Positions 25,801-35,800 of a stretch of 64,000 nucleotides of DNA are shown one piece after another. Within the stretch, counting starts at the first letter, position 1. Every line of letters begins with the position of its first letter. Source of the stretch: Streptomyces sp. 840.1 (lineage in GTDB: Bacteria > Actinomycetota > Actinomycetes > Streptomycetales > Streptomycetaceae); the NCBI RefSeq assembly GCF_003751445.1, contig NZ_RJUU01000002.1, forward strand, positions 992,001 to 1,056,000, written 5' to 3'. A model generated the notes under the pieces. That model saw only the letters and a list, made by a program, of their open reading frames with translations, did not search any database and had not been told where the DNA came from. The position numbers and the translations under genes are program-made.

Positions 25801-26225
25801 AGGAGTCGGCGTCCGGTGGAGAAGAGCTGCTCGAAGCGGTACACGTCCACCTGCTCGGGCGCGAGCCGGAGGACGTAGCCCGGGGCCTGGTAGCGCAGGA
25901 TCGCGGACCTGGCGGGGCCGGCCCCGGGGGCCAGGACCCTGCGCAGGTGGGAGATGTGACTCTGCAGGGTGGCGACAGCCTGCTGAGGACGGGCGTCCCG
26001 CCACAGTTCCTCGATGAGCACCGTGGTGGGCACGACGCGGCCCAGTCTGATGAGGAGGAGGGCCAGGAGCGCCCGGCGACGTGGTGGTCCGAGCGGGACG
26101 TCACGGCATTGGTACCGCGCCGACATGGGCCCCAGCACCTGAAGCGCCGGCCCGGAAAGTGCGGACGGTTGTGAGGGCGGCGACGCCCCCTCAGCCTGAT
26201 ACGCGGACATATTCTCCTGCCCCAT
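22884..26225 (-). CDS. large SARP-family transcriptional regulator with ATPase domain
   Basis: A 1,113-residue regulator and likely pathway activator. Residues about 28-115 form the OmpR-type winged helix of SARPs (LQVLGPMSARYQCRDVPLGP, ALLALLLIRLGRVVPTTVLI, HISHLRRVLAPG). Residues about 120-265 form the bacterial transcriptional activation domain. After a Pro/Arg-rich linker comes a STAND-like ATPase with Walker A GFSGLGKT (378-385) and Walker B LVLLLEDVHRAD (near 490), then a helical-repeat C-terminus. No C-terminal LuxR HTH is seen, which separates it from the LAL class. Codon 777 (23895-23897) is TTA, so translation should depend on the bldA tRNA. Either ATG, 26225 or 26210, could be used; GGAG lies just before the second. 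It is divergent from the biosynthetic operon. Confidence 0.92.
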   Translation of the reverse strand: MGQENMSAYQAEGASPPSQPSALSGPALQVLGPMSARYQCRDVPLGPPRRRALLALLLIRLGRVVPTTVLIEELWRDARPQQAVATLQSHISHLRRVLAPGAGPARSAILRYQAPGYVLRLAPEQVDVYRFEQLFSTGRRLLASQNPLAAREHLTRALKLWHGAPYAEFLTHPSLADENARLEQMRLTALEASAEAGLLLGRTAEVVTELEREVRQHPARERMVGHLMTALFRSGRQAEALQLYAWTRSYLVEEFGVDTSADLQRLHTALLRQDLGDRRARGGPAQPAATTFPRQVRTTISRRPMSAAEPPARPAVRTQETPDGPEPGAPARSGTASTSPGESEISSPLIGRERELGLLVAAMAGTVAGRGHLACVLGFSGLGKTHLVMELVQRLRALDENIETIQSSSFSGEGVPPYWLWTQVLRRLSAARPEAFRSAAAPFGPLLAPLLPGWPTDPDRGPGPGDPQTPFRTHDALCEILLALAAQRPLVLLLEDVHRADAPSLDVLRLLANRRQGHPLGIVLTGWDLETWPDTSRYGTMTEMLRGPNTQVLRLGALTLPDVTALVEAHAGTGVDRRIVEVLRRQSVGSPSFVLQMLSLLGEAGDLQDPHSADELLSLVVPCARRVLRQEFAELPGPVLRLLRLCAIAAPDIELESLCRASGGDGAAAIVESAVRHGLLASSREAGGRLRLTPPRAREVLVGELSGEESQRLHAAYAEALHPRSGEEVPPERSDRIAHHAWHAKGVMNPERALPWFLTAAENAGARLASDDRLMWLRRAISLTGSLPDGSAARGLAPQLHWELAHLLGHVRGFGDTEAETEILRGQAPGLPPHRCDDPAVLSMLSASFLVRGRYDESGQLTARLKAIAARTGAPAARLGAVYGEGMELFIRDRLPDAVRSFEHGVELSERLAREGRLPDGMYRSDPRVYFRTHDVFARWLMGERLAAAEQCRRLMRLTQWGDRPWDRVHALYVNAMVAAWEEDPDSARAFGTEGVELSVKHGLSPWAAMLHVPLGWALTYAGQREGIPKMVNALTEMRLSRTRIHLPLHLGLLAQAQHHAEQREGATDTLRTLLAVAEHHHEYVYLHSALPATLLLDELLGKEMREAAGAVD

Positions 26226-26642
26226 TCGTTCTCACGCTTGAGACCTCATCGGTGAATACACCTTAGAACAACGGTCGCACCTGCGGGGATTTTCCTGGTG
26301 GCCATGGATGCCGGGCGCTATAGAGCGACACTCGCGCAGATGTCAACGGTGCAGATTCGCCGTGTGAGGCGAATCCGGCCACACGTATGGTGAATTCCAT
26401 ATGGACACGCAGAGAGCCTTCGGTGCCCAGATCCCCGAGTACGGTCCTTTGGTCGCACCCCTCGGGGGACCCCTGGGTCCAGGTATCGGCAAGCGAACGG
26501 CAGGGATTCGGACAAGGCCACGTACGGGGTGCCAGCGAACCGGCCAGCGCCCAGCAAGGGGCATGGGTCAACATGATCGAAACCGCCATTTTCCGAGTGG
26601 CCCGAGCCAACCACTCTGCGCAGACCCAGGAGGCGTCACACG
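26226..26642. promoter_or_regulatory. 417-base divergent control region of the cluster
   Basis: No gene is seen between the SARP regulator and the acyltransferase. It must hold both promoters. A perfect 8-bp hairpin GATTCGCC-GTGTGA-GGCGAATC is at 26354-26375, CTATAG occurs near 26319, and AGGAGG at 26627-26632 is the acyltransferase ribosome binding site. SARP-type heptamer repeats could not be picked out with confidence. Confidence 0.5.
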
Positions 26643-27518
26643 GTGTTCGCGATTCTTTTTCCTGGTCAGGGCTCACAGTTCCGGGGTATGGGCGCAGATG
26701 TTTTCGGCCACTATCCGGGCATCACGCGATTCGCCTGCGATCTCCTCGGATACGACCTCCCCGCACGCTGCCGCGACAACCAGGACGACGTGCTCGCCCG
26801 TACGGAGTGCACGCAGCCGGCCCTCTTCACCGTCAACGCGCTGCACGCTTTCGAGCGGAGGCGCGAGGAGGCACGGCCCGCCGACTGCTACCTCGGGCAC
26901 AGCCTGGGGGAGTACAACGCGCTCCTCGCCGCCGGGGTCTTCGACTTCGAGACCGGTCTCCGGATCGTCAAGAAGCGCGGCGAGCTGATGGCCGCCGCTT
27001 CGGGGGGCGGTATGACCGCGGTCATGAACACCCCGGTCGAGCGCCTCCTGGAGGTGCTGGGCGCCGACGGAGTCGAGGGGGTGGACGTGGCGGCCCACAA
27101 CACCGACACCCAGGTCGTGATCGCCGGAGCCGACGGCGCGCTCCGGGCCGCCCACACCTCCCTGCGGGAACGGAACATACGCTTCGCCCCGCTGCGGGTC
27201 GGCGCCGCCTTCCACTCGCGCGCCATGGAATCCGCGCGCACCGCATTCGAGGTATTTCTCCGTGAATTCACCTTCGCGGAACCCTCGGTGACCGTGATAT
27301 CCAATGCGGGCGCACGCCCCTATGAAGGGAGCGTGATTCCGGAGATGCTGAGCCGACAGTTCGTCGAACCCGTTCGATGGGTCGAAAGCGTCCGCTATCT
27401 CCTCGACCGGGACGCCGGGCTGGAGTGCGAAGAGATAGGCGGCACATCGCTGCTCCGTATGGTGAGAAGCATCGCTAAATTCAGCCCTCTGGGAACTCTG
27501 ACGAAAAGCGGGATATGA
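26643..27518 (+). CDS. free-standing acyltransferase of the trans-AT PKS
   Basis: A 291-residue FabD-like acyltransferase acting in trans. It shows the N-terminal FPGQGSQFRGMG, the nucleophile elbow GHSLGEYNALLAAGVFDFET with the catalytic Ser, the Arg-containing IVKKRGELMA that binds the extender carboxylate, and the GAAFHSRAME segment with the catalytic His. All five synthase modules lack an AT domain, so malonyl loading must come from a separate enzyme, and this is the only candidate in the window. The GEYNAL/KKRGELM wording occurs both in loading ATs and in acyl hydrolases of trans-AT systems, so loading versus proofreading cannot be settled by eye. The GTG at 26643 follows AGGAGG by ten bases. 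It is the first gene of the biosynthetic operon. Confidence 0.88.
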   Translation: MFAILFPGQGSQFRGMGADVFGHYPGITRFACDLLGYDLPARCRDNQDDVLARTECTQPALFTVNALHAFERRREEARPADCYLGHSLGEYNALLAAGVFDFETGLRIVKKRGELMAAASGGGMTAVMNTPVERLLEVLGADGVEGVDVAAHNTDTQVVIAGADGALRAAHTSLRERNIRFAPLRVGAAFHSRAMESARTAFEVFLREFTFAEPSVTVISNAGARPYEGSVIPEMLSRQFVEPVRWVESVRYLLDRDAGLECEEIGGTSLLRMVRSIAKFSPLGTLTKSGI

Positions 27519-27521
27519 GAC

Positions 27522-27779
27522 ATGGGGCGAACCCAGCACCTAAGGAACATGATCGAGGAACAGTTTCTCGTTGAATTCGATGACGAACTGACCGACCAGA
27601 GCGACCTCTTCAAGGCCGGAGTGATCGACTCTTTCGGATACGTTCAGCTTCTCGGCTCCATCGAGGAAGAATTCTCGATCCAGCTGAAGGACGAGGACTT
27701 CCTCAAAAACATTCTCACCTCGCTGGAATCCATCGACGCCTTCGTGGCGAAGAAGATCGCCGAGCGCGACGACCGCTGA
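27522..27779 (+). CDS. free-standing acyl carrier protein
   Basis: An 85-residue ACP. The phosphopantetheine site is the Ser in AGVIDSFGYVQLLGSIEEEF, a D-S-F/L variant of the usual DSL. A typical four-helix pattern runs from HLRNMIEEQFLVEFDDELTD to SIDAFVAKKIAERDD. It lies three bases after the acyltransferase stop and 16 bases before the amidotransferase start. In glutarimide pathways a free ACP carries the malonyl group that the amidotransferase converts to malonamyl, the starter for the first module; that role is inferred here from the gene order. It needs a phosphopantetheinyl transferase, which is not in this window. Confidence 0.93.
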   Translation: MGRTQHLRNMIEEQFLVEFDDELTDQSDLFKAGVIDSFGYVQLLGSIEEEFSIQLKDEDFLKNILTSLESIDAFVAKKIAERDDR

Positions 27780-27795
27780 AGCAAGGAGACCCCGC

Positions 27796-29832
27796 ATGTG
27801 CGGAATCGCAGGCTTCGTCTCGCCCTCGCTCGAAGCCGGGGCCACGCCCGAGGTCATGGCCTCGATGCTGTCGCTCATCCGTCACCGCGGTCCGGACGAG
27901 GCGGGCTACTACCTGGACGACGGCGTGGCCATGGGCACGGTCAGGCTGTCGGTCATCGACCTCTCCTCGGGAGCCCAGCCCATGGCGGACCCGTCGGACC
28001 GCTACTGGATCTGCTTCAACGGCGAGTTGTACAACCACATCGAACTCCGCCAGGAACTGCGATCACTGGGCCGGCGTTTCCGCACCCGCTCGGACACCGA
28101 AGTCGTCCTGCAGGCATGGGCCCAATGGGGAACCGCATGCCTGCCCCGTTTTAACGGCGCCTTCGCGTTCGCCATCCGGGACGCGGTGTCCGGGGACCTC
28201 TTCCTGGCCAGGGACAGATACGGCAAGCGCCCGCTCTTCTACAGCGGCCACGGGAGCGGCACGGGCCGGAGCGGGGACTTCCTCTTCGCCTCGGAGATGA
28301 AGGCATTCCAGGCATTCCCGGGATTCCGCTTCGAGCTGGACCCCACTGAACTCGCCTCCGCTTTCGCGGTGTGGACCCCGCTGCCCGACCGGACCCCCTT
28401 CCGGCACATCCGCCAACTGCCCATGGGAAGCTTCCTGACCGTACGCGGCGGACGCACGGATCTGACCACCTACGCCGAACTCGAACTCGACGTCGAACCG
28501 TTCACCGGTTCCGCCCGGGAAGCGATCACATTAGTCCGCGACAGCCTCCGTGAAAGCGTCGAGATGCGGCTGCGGAGCGACGTCGAGGTCGGCGTCTACC
28601 TGAGCGGCGGTCTGGACTCGTCCATCGTCACCGCGCTGGCGACCGATCTCTCCTCGCACGAGGTCCGCACCTTCTCGGTGGAGTTCGATGAGGCGGCCTT
28701 CGACGAATCGGGCAGCCAGCACGTCGTCGCCTCGCACCTCGGGACGCTCCACTCGTCCATCGCCGTGGGCGGCGCGGACATCGCCGCGAACTTTCCGTCC
28801 GCCGTGTACCACGCCGAAGTCCCCGCGTTCCGCACCGCGTTCGTGCCCATGTACATGCTCTCCCGGCATGTGCGCGACGCCGGTATCAAGGTGATCCTCA
28901 GCGGCGAGGGCGCCGACGAGGCGTTCCTCGGCTACTCGCTCTTCCGCGAGACCTTGCTGCGCGCCGCGTGGCACGACCTCTCCGAAGACGAACGGACGGC
29001 TCGGATCGGCGTCCTCCACCCGGAACTGAGCCACTTCGGCCCCGCGAACCGGGCACGGCTGAAAAGCCTGTTCGAGCAGTTCGCGGTCGAACGGCTGCCC
29101 GGTCTCTTCTCGCACGAACTCCGCTACCAGAACGGCCGATTCGCCGCGCGACTGCTGAAGGAACGGAGCGATCCGTTCGCGCACCTCCTGGCCCTGACAG
29201 CGTCGACACCCGGGTACGCCGCACTGAGTCCCGTGCAGAAGGCCCAGTGGCTCGAATTCAAGACCCTCCTGCCCGGCTACCTCCTCTCCACCCAGGGAGA
29301 GCGCATGAGTCTCGCCCACGGCGTTGAGAACCGCTGCCCCTTCCTCGACCCCGCGGTGGTTCGCGCGGCGGCCTCGGTCAATCTGCGGTTTGACGACGGC
29401 TCCGAGGAGAAGTTCCTCCTCAAGGAGGCCTTCCGGGGCGAGCTGCCGGAGTCGAGCCTCGCCCGGCGCAAGCAGCCGTACCGCGCCCCGGGGGCGGCCG
29501 TCTTCAAGGACCAGCGGCCCGACTACCTGGACCTGCTGCTCTCGGACACGGAGCTGAGCAGGATCGACGGAATCGATCACGCGTTCGCGAAGAAGCTCGT
29601 GGCGAAGATCATGGCCACACCCAGCGAGGGGATCAGCACCAAGGAGGACCAGGCCTTCGTCTACCTGCTGTCGACCGCCGTCCTCCACCAGCAGTTCGTG
29701 GACACCCGGAGCCTGGGCAAGGAAGGCCGCCCGGAAGCGGAGCTGAAGGTGGACACGATCGTCGATCTCCGCAACTCCAGCGGGCCGAGGCCGGCCGGGC
29801 AGGCCCTCCCCGCGGCGGGAGGCGCCCGATGA
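27796..29832 (+). CDS. asparagine synthetase-like amidotransferase (malonamyl starter)
   Basis: A 678-residue AsnB-like enzyme. The class II glutamine amidohydrolase domain starts with Cys2 (MCGIAGFV), the nucleophile, and includes IRHRGPDEAGYY and the NGELYNH glutamine-binding motif. The synthetase domain has the PP-loop VGVYLSGGLDSSIV (270-276) and a later ILSGEGADEAFLGYSLF. In glutarimide clusters such enzymes amidate the free carboxylate of malonyl-ACP; this is family knowledge applied here because of the adjacent ACP and the KS-B-ACP module in the synthase. Codon 246 is TTA (28531-28533), unusual in this genome and a marker for bldA control. The gene ends overlapping the PKS start by four bases (ATGA). 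Confidence 0.92.
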   Translation: MCGIAGFVSPSLEAGATPEVMASMLSLIRHRGPDEAGYYLDDGVAMGTVRLSVIDLSSGAQPMADPSDRYWICFNGELYNHIELRQELRSLGRRFRTRSDTEVVLQAWAQWGTACLPRFNGAFAFAIRDAVSGDLFLARDRYGKRPLFYSGHGSGTGRSGDFLFASEMKAFQAFPGFRFELDPTELASAFAVWTPLPDRTPFRHIRQLPMGSFLTVRGGRTDLTTYAELELDVEPFTGSAREAITLVRDSLRESVEMRLRSDVEVGVYLSGGLDSSIVTALATDLSSHEVRTFSVEFDEAAFDESGSQHVVASHLGTLHSSIAVGGADIAANFPSAVYHAEVPAFRTAFVPMYMLSRHVRDAGIKVILSGEGADEAFLGYSLFRETLLRAAWHDLSEDERTARIGVLHPELSHFGPANRARLKSLFEQFAVERLPGLFSHELRYQNGRFAARLLKERSDPFAHLLALTASTPGYAALSPVQKAQWLEFKTLLPGYLLSTQGERMSLAHGVENRCPFLDPAVVRAAASVNLRFDDGSEEKFLLKEAFRGELPESSLARRKQPYRAPGAAVFKDQRPDYLDLLLSDTELSRIDGIDHAFAKKLVAKIMATPSEGISTKEDQAFVYLLSTAVLHQQFVDTRSLGKEGRPEAELKVDTIVDLRNSSGPRPAGQALPAAGGAR

Positions 29833-32800
29833 GCGCGGTCGTCCCGGCGCCCGCGGCGGACGACGTCGCGATCATCGGCATCGCTCTGCGCTTCCCCGGC
29901 GCCGAGACGCTGGAGGAACTCGGCGAACACCTCCTGGCGGGCCGCTCGCTCATCTCGGAGGTGCCGCCCGAACGCTGGTCCAAGGAGAGGTACTTCGGAG
30001 ATCCCCGGCGCGGGGCGCAGAAGACCAACAGCGTCTGGGGCGGCTTCATCGAGCACGCGGACCGCTTCGACGCCGATTTCTTCGCCATCTCGCCGCGCGA
30101 GGCCGAGAACATGGACCCGCAGCAGCGGATGGCGCTCGAACTCGCCTGGCGGGCCGTGGAGAACGCGGGATACGCGCCGAGCGACCTGGCCGGTACGGCG
30201 ACAGGCGTCTTCATGGGCGTCTGCCACGCGGACTACGCGGAGATGATGGAACGCGAAGGGGTGCGCACGGACGCCTATTTCCCCACCGGCACCGCCTACT
30301 CGATCATCGCGAACCGCGTCTCGTACCAATTCGACTTCCAGGGCCCGAGCATCACCAACGACACCGCGTGTTCGAGTTCGCTGGTGGCGGTGTACGAAGC
30401 GGTCCGCGCGCTGGGCCACGGCGAGTGCGGCCTGGCGCTGGCCGGCGGGGTCAACCTGATCTGGTCGCCGAAGCACTTCGTCGCTTTCAGCCAGGCGAGC
30501 ATGCTCTCGCGGACCGGCCGTGCGAGCGCCTTCGACGAGAGCGCCGACGGCTACGTACGCGGCGAGGGCGGAGCGGTACTCCTGCTGAAACCCCTCGCAC
30601 GCGCCGTCGCGGACGGCGACCCCGTCCACGCGGTCATCAAGGGGGTCGCCACGAACCACGGCGGCCGGACCACCTCCCTGACCGTCACCAGTCCGACCGC
30701 GCAGGCGAACCTGATCGAAGGGCTCTACACCCGCGCCGGAATCCGCCCGGAGACCGTGAGCTACATAGAGGCGCACGGTCCCGGGACGCCCGTCGGCGAC
30801 CCGATCGAGATCATGGCCCTCAAGAACGCCTTCCGGAACCTGCACGCCGCGCAGGGCACCGTCGCCCGGCCGGCCAGCTGCGGGATCGGGTCGGTCAAGA
30901 CCAACATCGGGCATCTGGAAGGGGCCGCCGGGGTCGCGGGGATCGCCAAGGTGATCGCCTCCCTGGCACACCGGTCGCTGCCCGCCACCGTCAACTTCCG
31001 CAAGCAGAACCGGCTCATCAGCTTCGACGACAGTCCCTTCCACGTCGTCCGCGAGACCCGGCCCTGGGAGGCGCCGCCCGCAGGGCCGGACGGCAGTGTC
31101 CCGCCACGCCGGGCCGGGGTGAGCTCCTTCGGCTTCGGCGGCACGAACGCACACGTCGTGCTGGAGGAACACCTCACCGACGAGACGCGCCGGACGGACC
31201 CTCCGGGCCCGTATCTCGTGCCCCTCTCGGCGAAGACACCGGAACGGCTGCGCGAGGTCGCGCGCACGCTGCTCACCCATCTGCGCGAGCAGCCCGCACA
31301 GGCGCTCGCCGACATCGCGCACACCCTCCGGATCGGCCGCGACCCGATGCGGGCGCGAGTCGCGTTCATCGTCGCGGGCCGTGCCGAACTCGTCGGCCTG
31401 CTGGCCCGGTTCGCGGACGGCGAGCGGTCCGCGGGCGAAGTCCACCTGGGTGCGACGGTGCGTGCCGACGACGCGGACGCCGCAGGCCTGAGGACGACCG
31501 GGACGCTCTGGGCGGGCGGCGGGACGGTGGACTGGGCGGAGCGGCTCGGGGACGGCGGCCCCACGGCACGGGCGCGCCGCGTACGTCTCCCCGGGTATCC
31601 GTTCGCCCGCGAGCGCCACTGGTTCAGGACGCCGCCGAAGGGCGACGAGACGGAGAGAGCGGCTGCGGACGGGACGCCGTCGAAGACCGCGCGTACGAAG
31701 ACGCAGCCGGGGCGGACAGGGGCGGTGCCCGAGGAGCCGGCGCCGACGAGCGCGAAGCGCGCGGAGAGGGCGAGGGCGCAGGCGCGTCCAGGGGCCGTGT
31801 CCCGTCCCGCACCGCCGCACCCCCTCCTCCACGCCGCGCTCCCCGGCTCCGACGGACAGCGCTTCACCGCGACCTTTACCGGGGAGGAGCCGTTCCTCGC
31901 CGCGCACCTGGTGCGCGGCACGCCGGTGCTGCCGGCGGCGGCGCAGGTGGAGATGGTCCGTGCGGCGGTGGCCCGCGCGGCGGGGCGGGACGCCGGGGCG
32001 TCACCGGCCGTCCGGCTCCGCACCATGGGGTGGTCGCGCCCGCTCGTCGTGCGGGACGGACCTGCCGAGGTCCGGGTGGGGCTCACCCCGCGGGACAGCG
32101 GCGCGCTCGCCTTCGAGATCTCCACCGGAACGGCCCCCGGCACCGTGCACAGCTCGGGGCTGGCCGAGACCGTCGGGGCACAGGAGCCGGGCCGGCTCGA
32201 CCTCCCCGCACTGCTGGCGGCGTGCCCCCGCGAGCGTGGGCACGCGCAGGTGTACGCGGAGTTCCGCGACCGGGGGCTGGAGTACGGGCCGGCCATGCGC
32301 GGGCTGAGGGAACTGCGGCTGGGGGAAAGGGAACTGGTCGCGCGCATCGTCGAACCCGGTGCGGGCGGGGCCGGGGACACCGGATACGTACTGCCGCCGA
32401 GTGTGCTGGACGCCGCCTTCCAGGCCTCCGTCGTCCTCCTGGCGGATACCTCACCGGCGACAGGCGGCGGACGGTCCGCCCCGGTGCTGCCGTTCGCGTT
32501 CGAGGAACTCACGGTGCACGGCCCCTGTACGCCCGAGACCTGGGCGTGGGTGCGACGGCGGGAGGGCCGCGGCGCGCTCGACATGTTCGACATCGACCTC
32601 TGTGACGGGAAGGGCACCATGAGCGTCAGTCTGCGCGGACTGGTCCAGCGGACGGAACCGGCCGGGAAGGCCCCCGGAACCGGCCCGGAGCCGGGCGGCA
32701 ACACCGTGACCGCCGCCGTCTCGTGGGTGCCGGCCCCCCTCGGCGCACCGGAGGACGTCACCGGGCCCGCCCCCGTCGTACGGGGGTATCTCGGCGGGCG

Positions 32801-35800
32801 TGCCGCCGAGCACACCGCCGCCGTGGCAGAGCTCACCGGATTCAGCGTGGCCCGGCTCCCCGACGTCGAGCCCGACCGGGTCGCCGACGGCGTCGGGGCC
32901 GCGCTGGAACTGGCCTTCCGGGACGTCACGGACGTCGTGCGGTCGAGGCCCGGGGGGCCGCAGCGGTTCGTCGTACTCGTGGACGACCGGCGGCCCCGCC
33001 ACTACCACGCGCCGCTCACCGGCCTGTTCCGGACCGTCGTGCTGGAGAACCCGCGCGTCTCGGGCCGGGTCGTGCGCGTCGCGGGCCTCGACACCGCGCC
33101 ACCGGAACGGATCGCCGAGATCCTGCGGGCGGAGGCTGCGGACGGGTCGGCCGACTGCGACATCCGGCACGGGGCGGACGGCACACGCCACGCGGCACGG
33201 CCAGGGGAACTGCGCCTGGGCGACGGAGCCGAGATCCCGCCGCTGAAGGAAGGCGGGGTCTACTGGATCACGGGCGGCCTCGGCGGGCTCGGACGGCACG
33301 TCGCCCGCTACTTCGGCCGGTACGCCGGGGTCACCGTCGTCCTGAGCGGTCGGTCGGAGCACGGAGCCGGGAGCGAGAGGGCCCTGCGGGAGCTGCGGGA
33401 GGCGGGGGTCGACGCCCACCACGTCCCCGTCGACGTGGGGTCGCGCACCGACGTGGACCGAGCGGTCCGCGCCATCACCGAGGCCCACGGAACCATCGAC
33501 GGCATCGTGCACGCGGCGGGCGTCCTCCGCGACGCGTACCTCTACACCAAGGAAGCCTCCGACCTGCGGACGGTGCTGGCGCCGAAGGCCGACGGAGTCC
33601 TCCACCTCGACGCCGCCACACGCGGCCTCACCCTCGACTTCTTCGTCGCCTTCTCCTCGGTGGCGGGGGTGTTCGGCAACGCGGGCCAGTCGGACTACGC
33701 GGCCGCCAACGCCTTCCTGGACGCCTTCGCCCACCACCGCCAGGCCCTCGTCGACTGCGGCGAACGGACCGGCAGGACCCGCGCCGTGAGCTGGCCGCTG
33801 TGGGCCGACGGCGGGATGTCCGTGGACGACGTCACGCTGAGGACGATGCGACGGGACCGGGGCTGGGAGCCCCTCCCCACCGAGGACGGACTGAGGCTCC
33901 TGGGCCGCGTCCTGGGCGACGCCCCTTCGCACGTCGTGGTGGCGCACGGTGCCGCCGCGACGCTGACGGCCGCTCCGAATCCCCCGGGGACGCCGGCCAC
34001 CGCCCCCGCCGACGCCGCCCCCGTGCCCGTCGACGCAGCGCCCGCCGTCACCGAAGAAGAGCTGACGGCACACGCGACGGCGTTGCTGCGCCGGGCCGTG
34101 GGCGAGGCGCTGCACCGCGACCCCGGGACTCTGGAAGAGACGGTCGATCTCATCGAGTACGGCATCGACTCGCTCGCCATCCTCGACACGATCGTGACGC
34201 TCGAAGAAGTCTTCGGCCCGCTCCCCAAGACGATCTTCTTCGAATACACCGACATCGCCGGCGTCGCCGGATACCTCGTCGCGGAGCACGCCCGAACCCT
34301 GCGGGCCGTCGCCGCCGCCGAAGGCCCGCCCCCCGGCGCCGCCGAAATACCGGCCGCCGCCCCGGCCCCGGCCGCCCTTCCCACCGCGGAGACCGCCTCC
34401 GTATCCGCCTCCGTATCCGCCTCCGTATCCGCGTCCGTGTCCGCCCCCGTGTCCGCTCCCGTGTCCGCCCGGGGCCCGCAGCGGGCCCCGGGTGCCCGCG
34501 ACGACTACCACGACATCGCGATCATCGGCGTCTCCGGCAGCTACCCCGGTGCGGACACCCTGGACGAGCTCTGGTCGCTGCTCGAAGAGGGCCGCCACGA
34601 GTTCCGCGAGGTGCCGCGCGAACGCTGGGACCACGACGCGATCTACAGCCCTGACCGCAGCGTTCTCGGCAAGAGTTCCATCCGTACAGGAACGTTCCTC
34701 GAGGACATCGACACGTTCGACCCCCGCTACTTCCGCATCTCCAAGCGCGACGCCGAGAACATGTCGCCCGAGGTCCGGCTGTTCCTGCGGGCGGGAGTCG
34801 AGGCGCTGGAAGACGCGGGCTACTCGCGCGAGACGATCCGCCGGAAGTACGACGGGGACGTCGGCGTGCTCGCCGGTTCCATGAGCAACCACTACGGCCT
34901 CTACGGCTTCGAGAACGGCCTCACGCGAGGATCCCCGGCGAGCGGCAGCTACACGGGGACGCTCCCCAACATGCTGTCGTACTTCTACGGCTTCACCGGG
35001 CCCTCGCTCTTCGTGGACACCATGTGCTCGGGATCCTCCACCTGTGTCCACCAGGCCGTGCAGATGCTCCGGGCGCGCGAGTGCTCGATGGCGGTCGCGG
35101 GCGGGGTGAACCTCCTCCTGCACCCGTACAACCTCATCAGCTCGTCGCAGGAGCACTTCACGACGGCGACCTCGGACGTGATCCGGAGCTTCGGCCTCGG
35201 GGCGGACGGGACGATCCTCGGGGAGGGCGTCGGCGCCCTGGTCCTCAAGCCGCTCGTCGAGGCCGAGCGCGACGGAGACCACGTGTACGCCGTCATCAAG
35301 GGGACGGCTCTCGCCAACGCCGGGGTGCGCAACGGATTCACCGTCCCCAGCCCCCGGATGCAGGCGCGCGCGATCGAGAAGGCGATCGACGACGCGGGGG
35401 TCGACCCGCGGACGATCAGCTACGTGGAGGCCCATGGATCAGGGACGTCCCTGGGCGACCCGATCGAGGTCAAGGCGCTGACCACCGCCTACCAGAAGCA
35501 CACCCGGGAGACCGGGTTCTGCGCGATCGGGTCGGTGAAGTCCAACCTGGGCCACCTGCTGCACGCCGCCGGAATGGCCGGCATCGCCAAGGTCATCCTC
35601 CAGTTCCAGCGGGGGCAGCTGGCCCCCTCGCTGCACAGCTCGGTGATCAACCCGGACATCGACTTCTCCCGTACTCCCTTCCGGGTACAGCAGGAACTCG
35701 CCCCCTGGAAGCCGGCGGTGACCACCGTCGACGGGCGCGAGGTCACCCATCCGCGCCGGGCCGGGATCACCTCGATCGGCGCGGGCGGAATGAACTCCCA

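Noticed and set aside
26226..26642. Possible small gene in the divergent control region (plus frame from 26401)
   Set aside because: Arg/Gly/Thr-rich translation without pattern, no ribosome binding site, and it overlaps the acyltransferase start in another frame.
34395..34466. CRISPR-like or satellite array
   Set aside because: The repeats are short, adjacent without spacers and lie in frame inside the PKS gene, encoding a linker.
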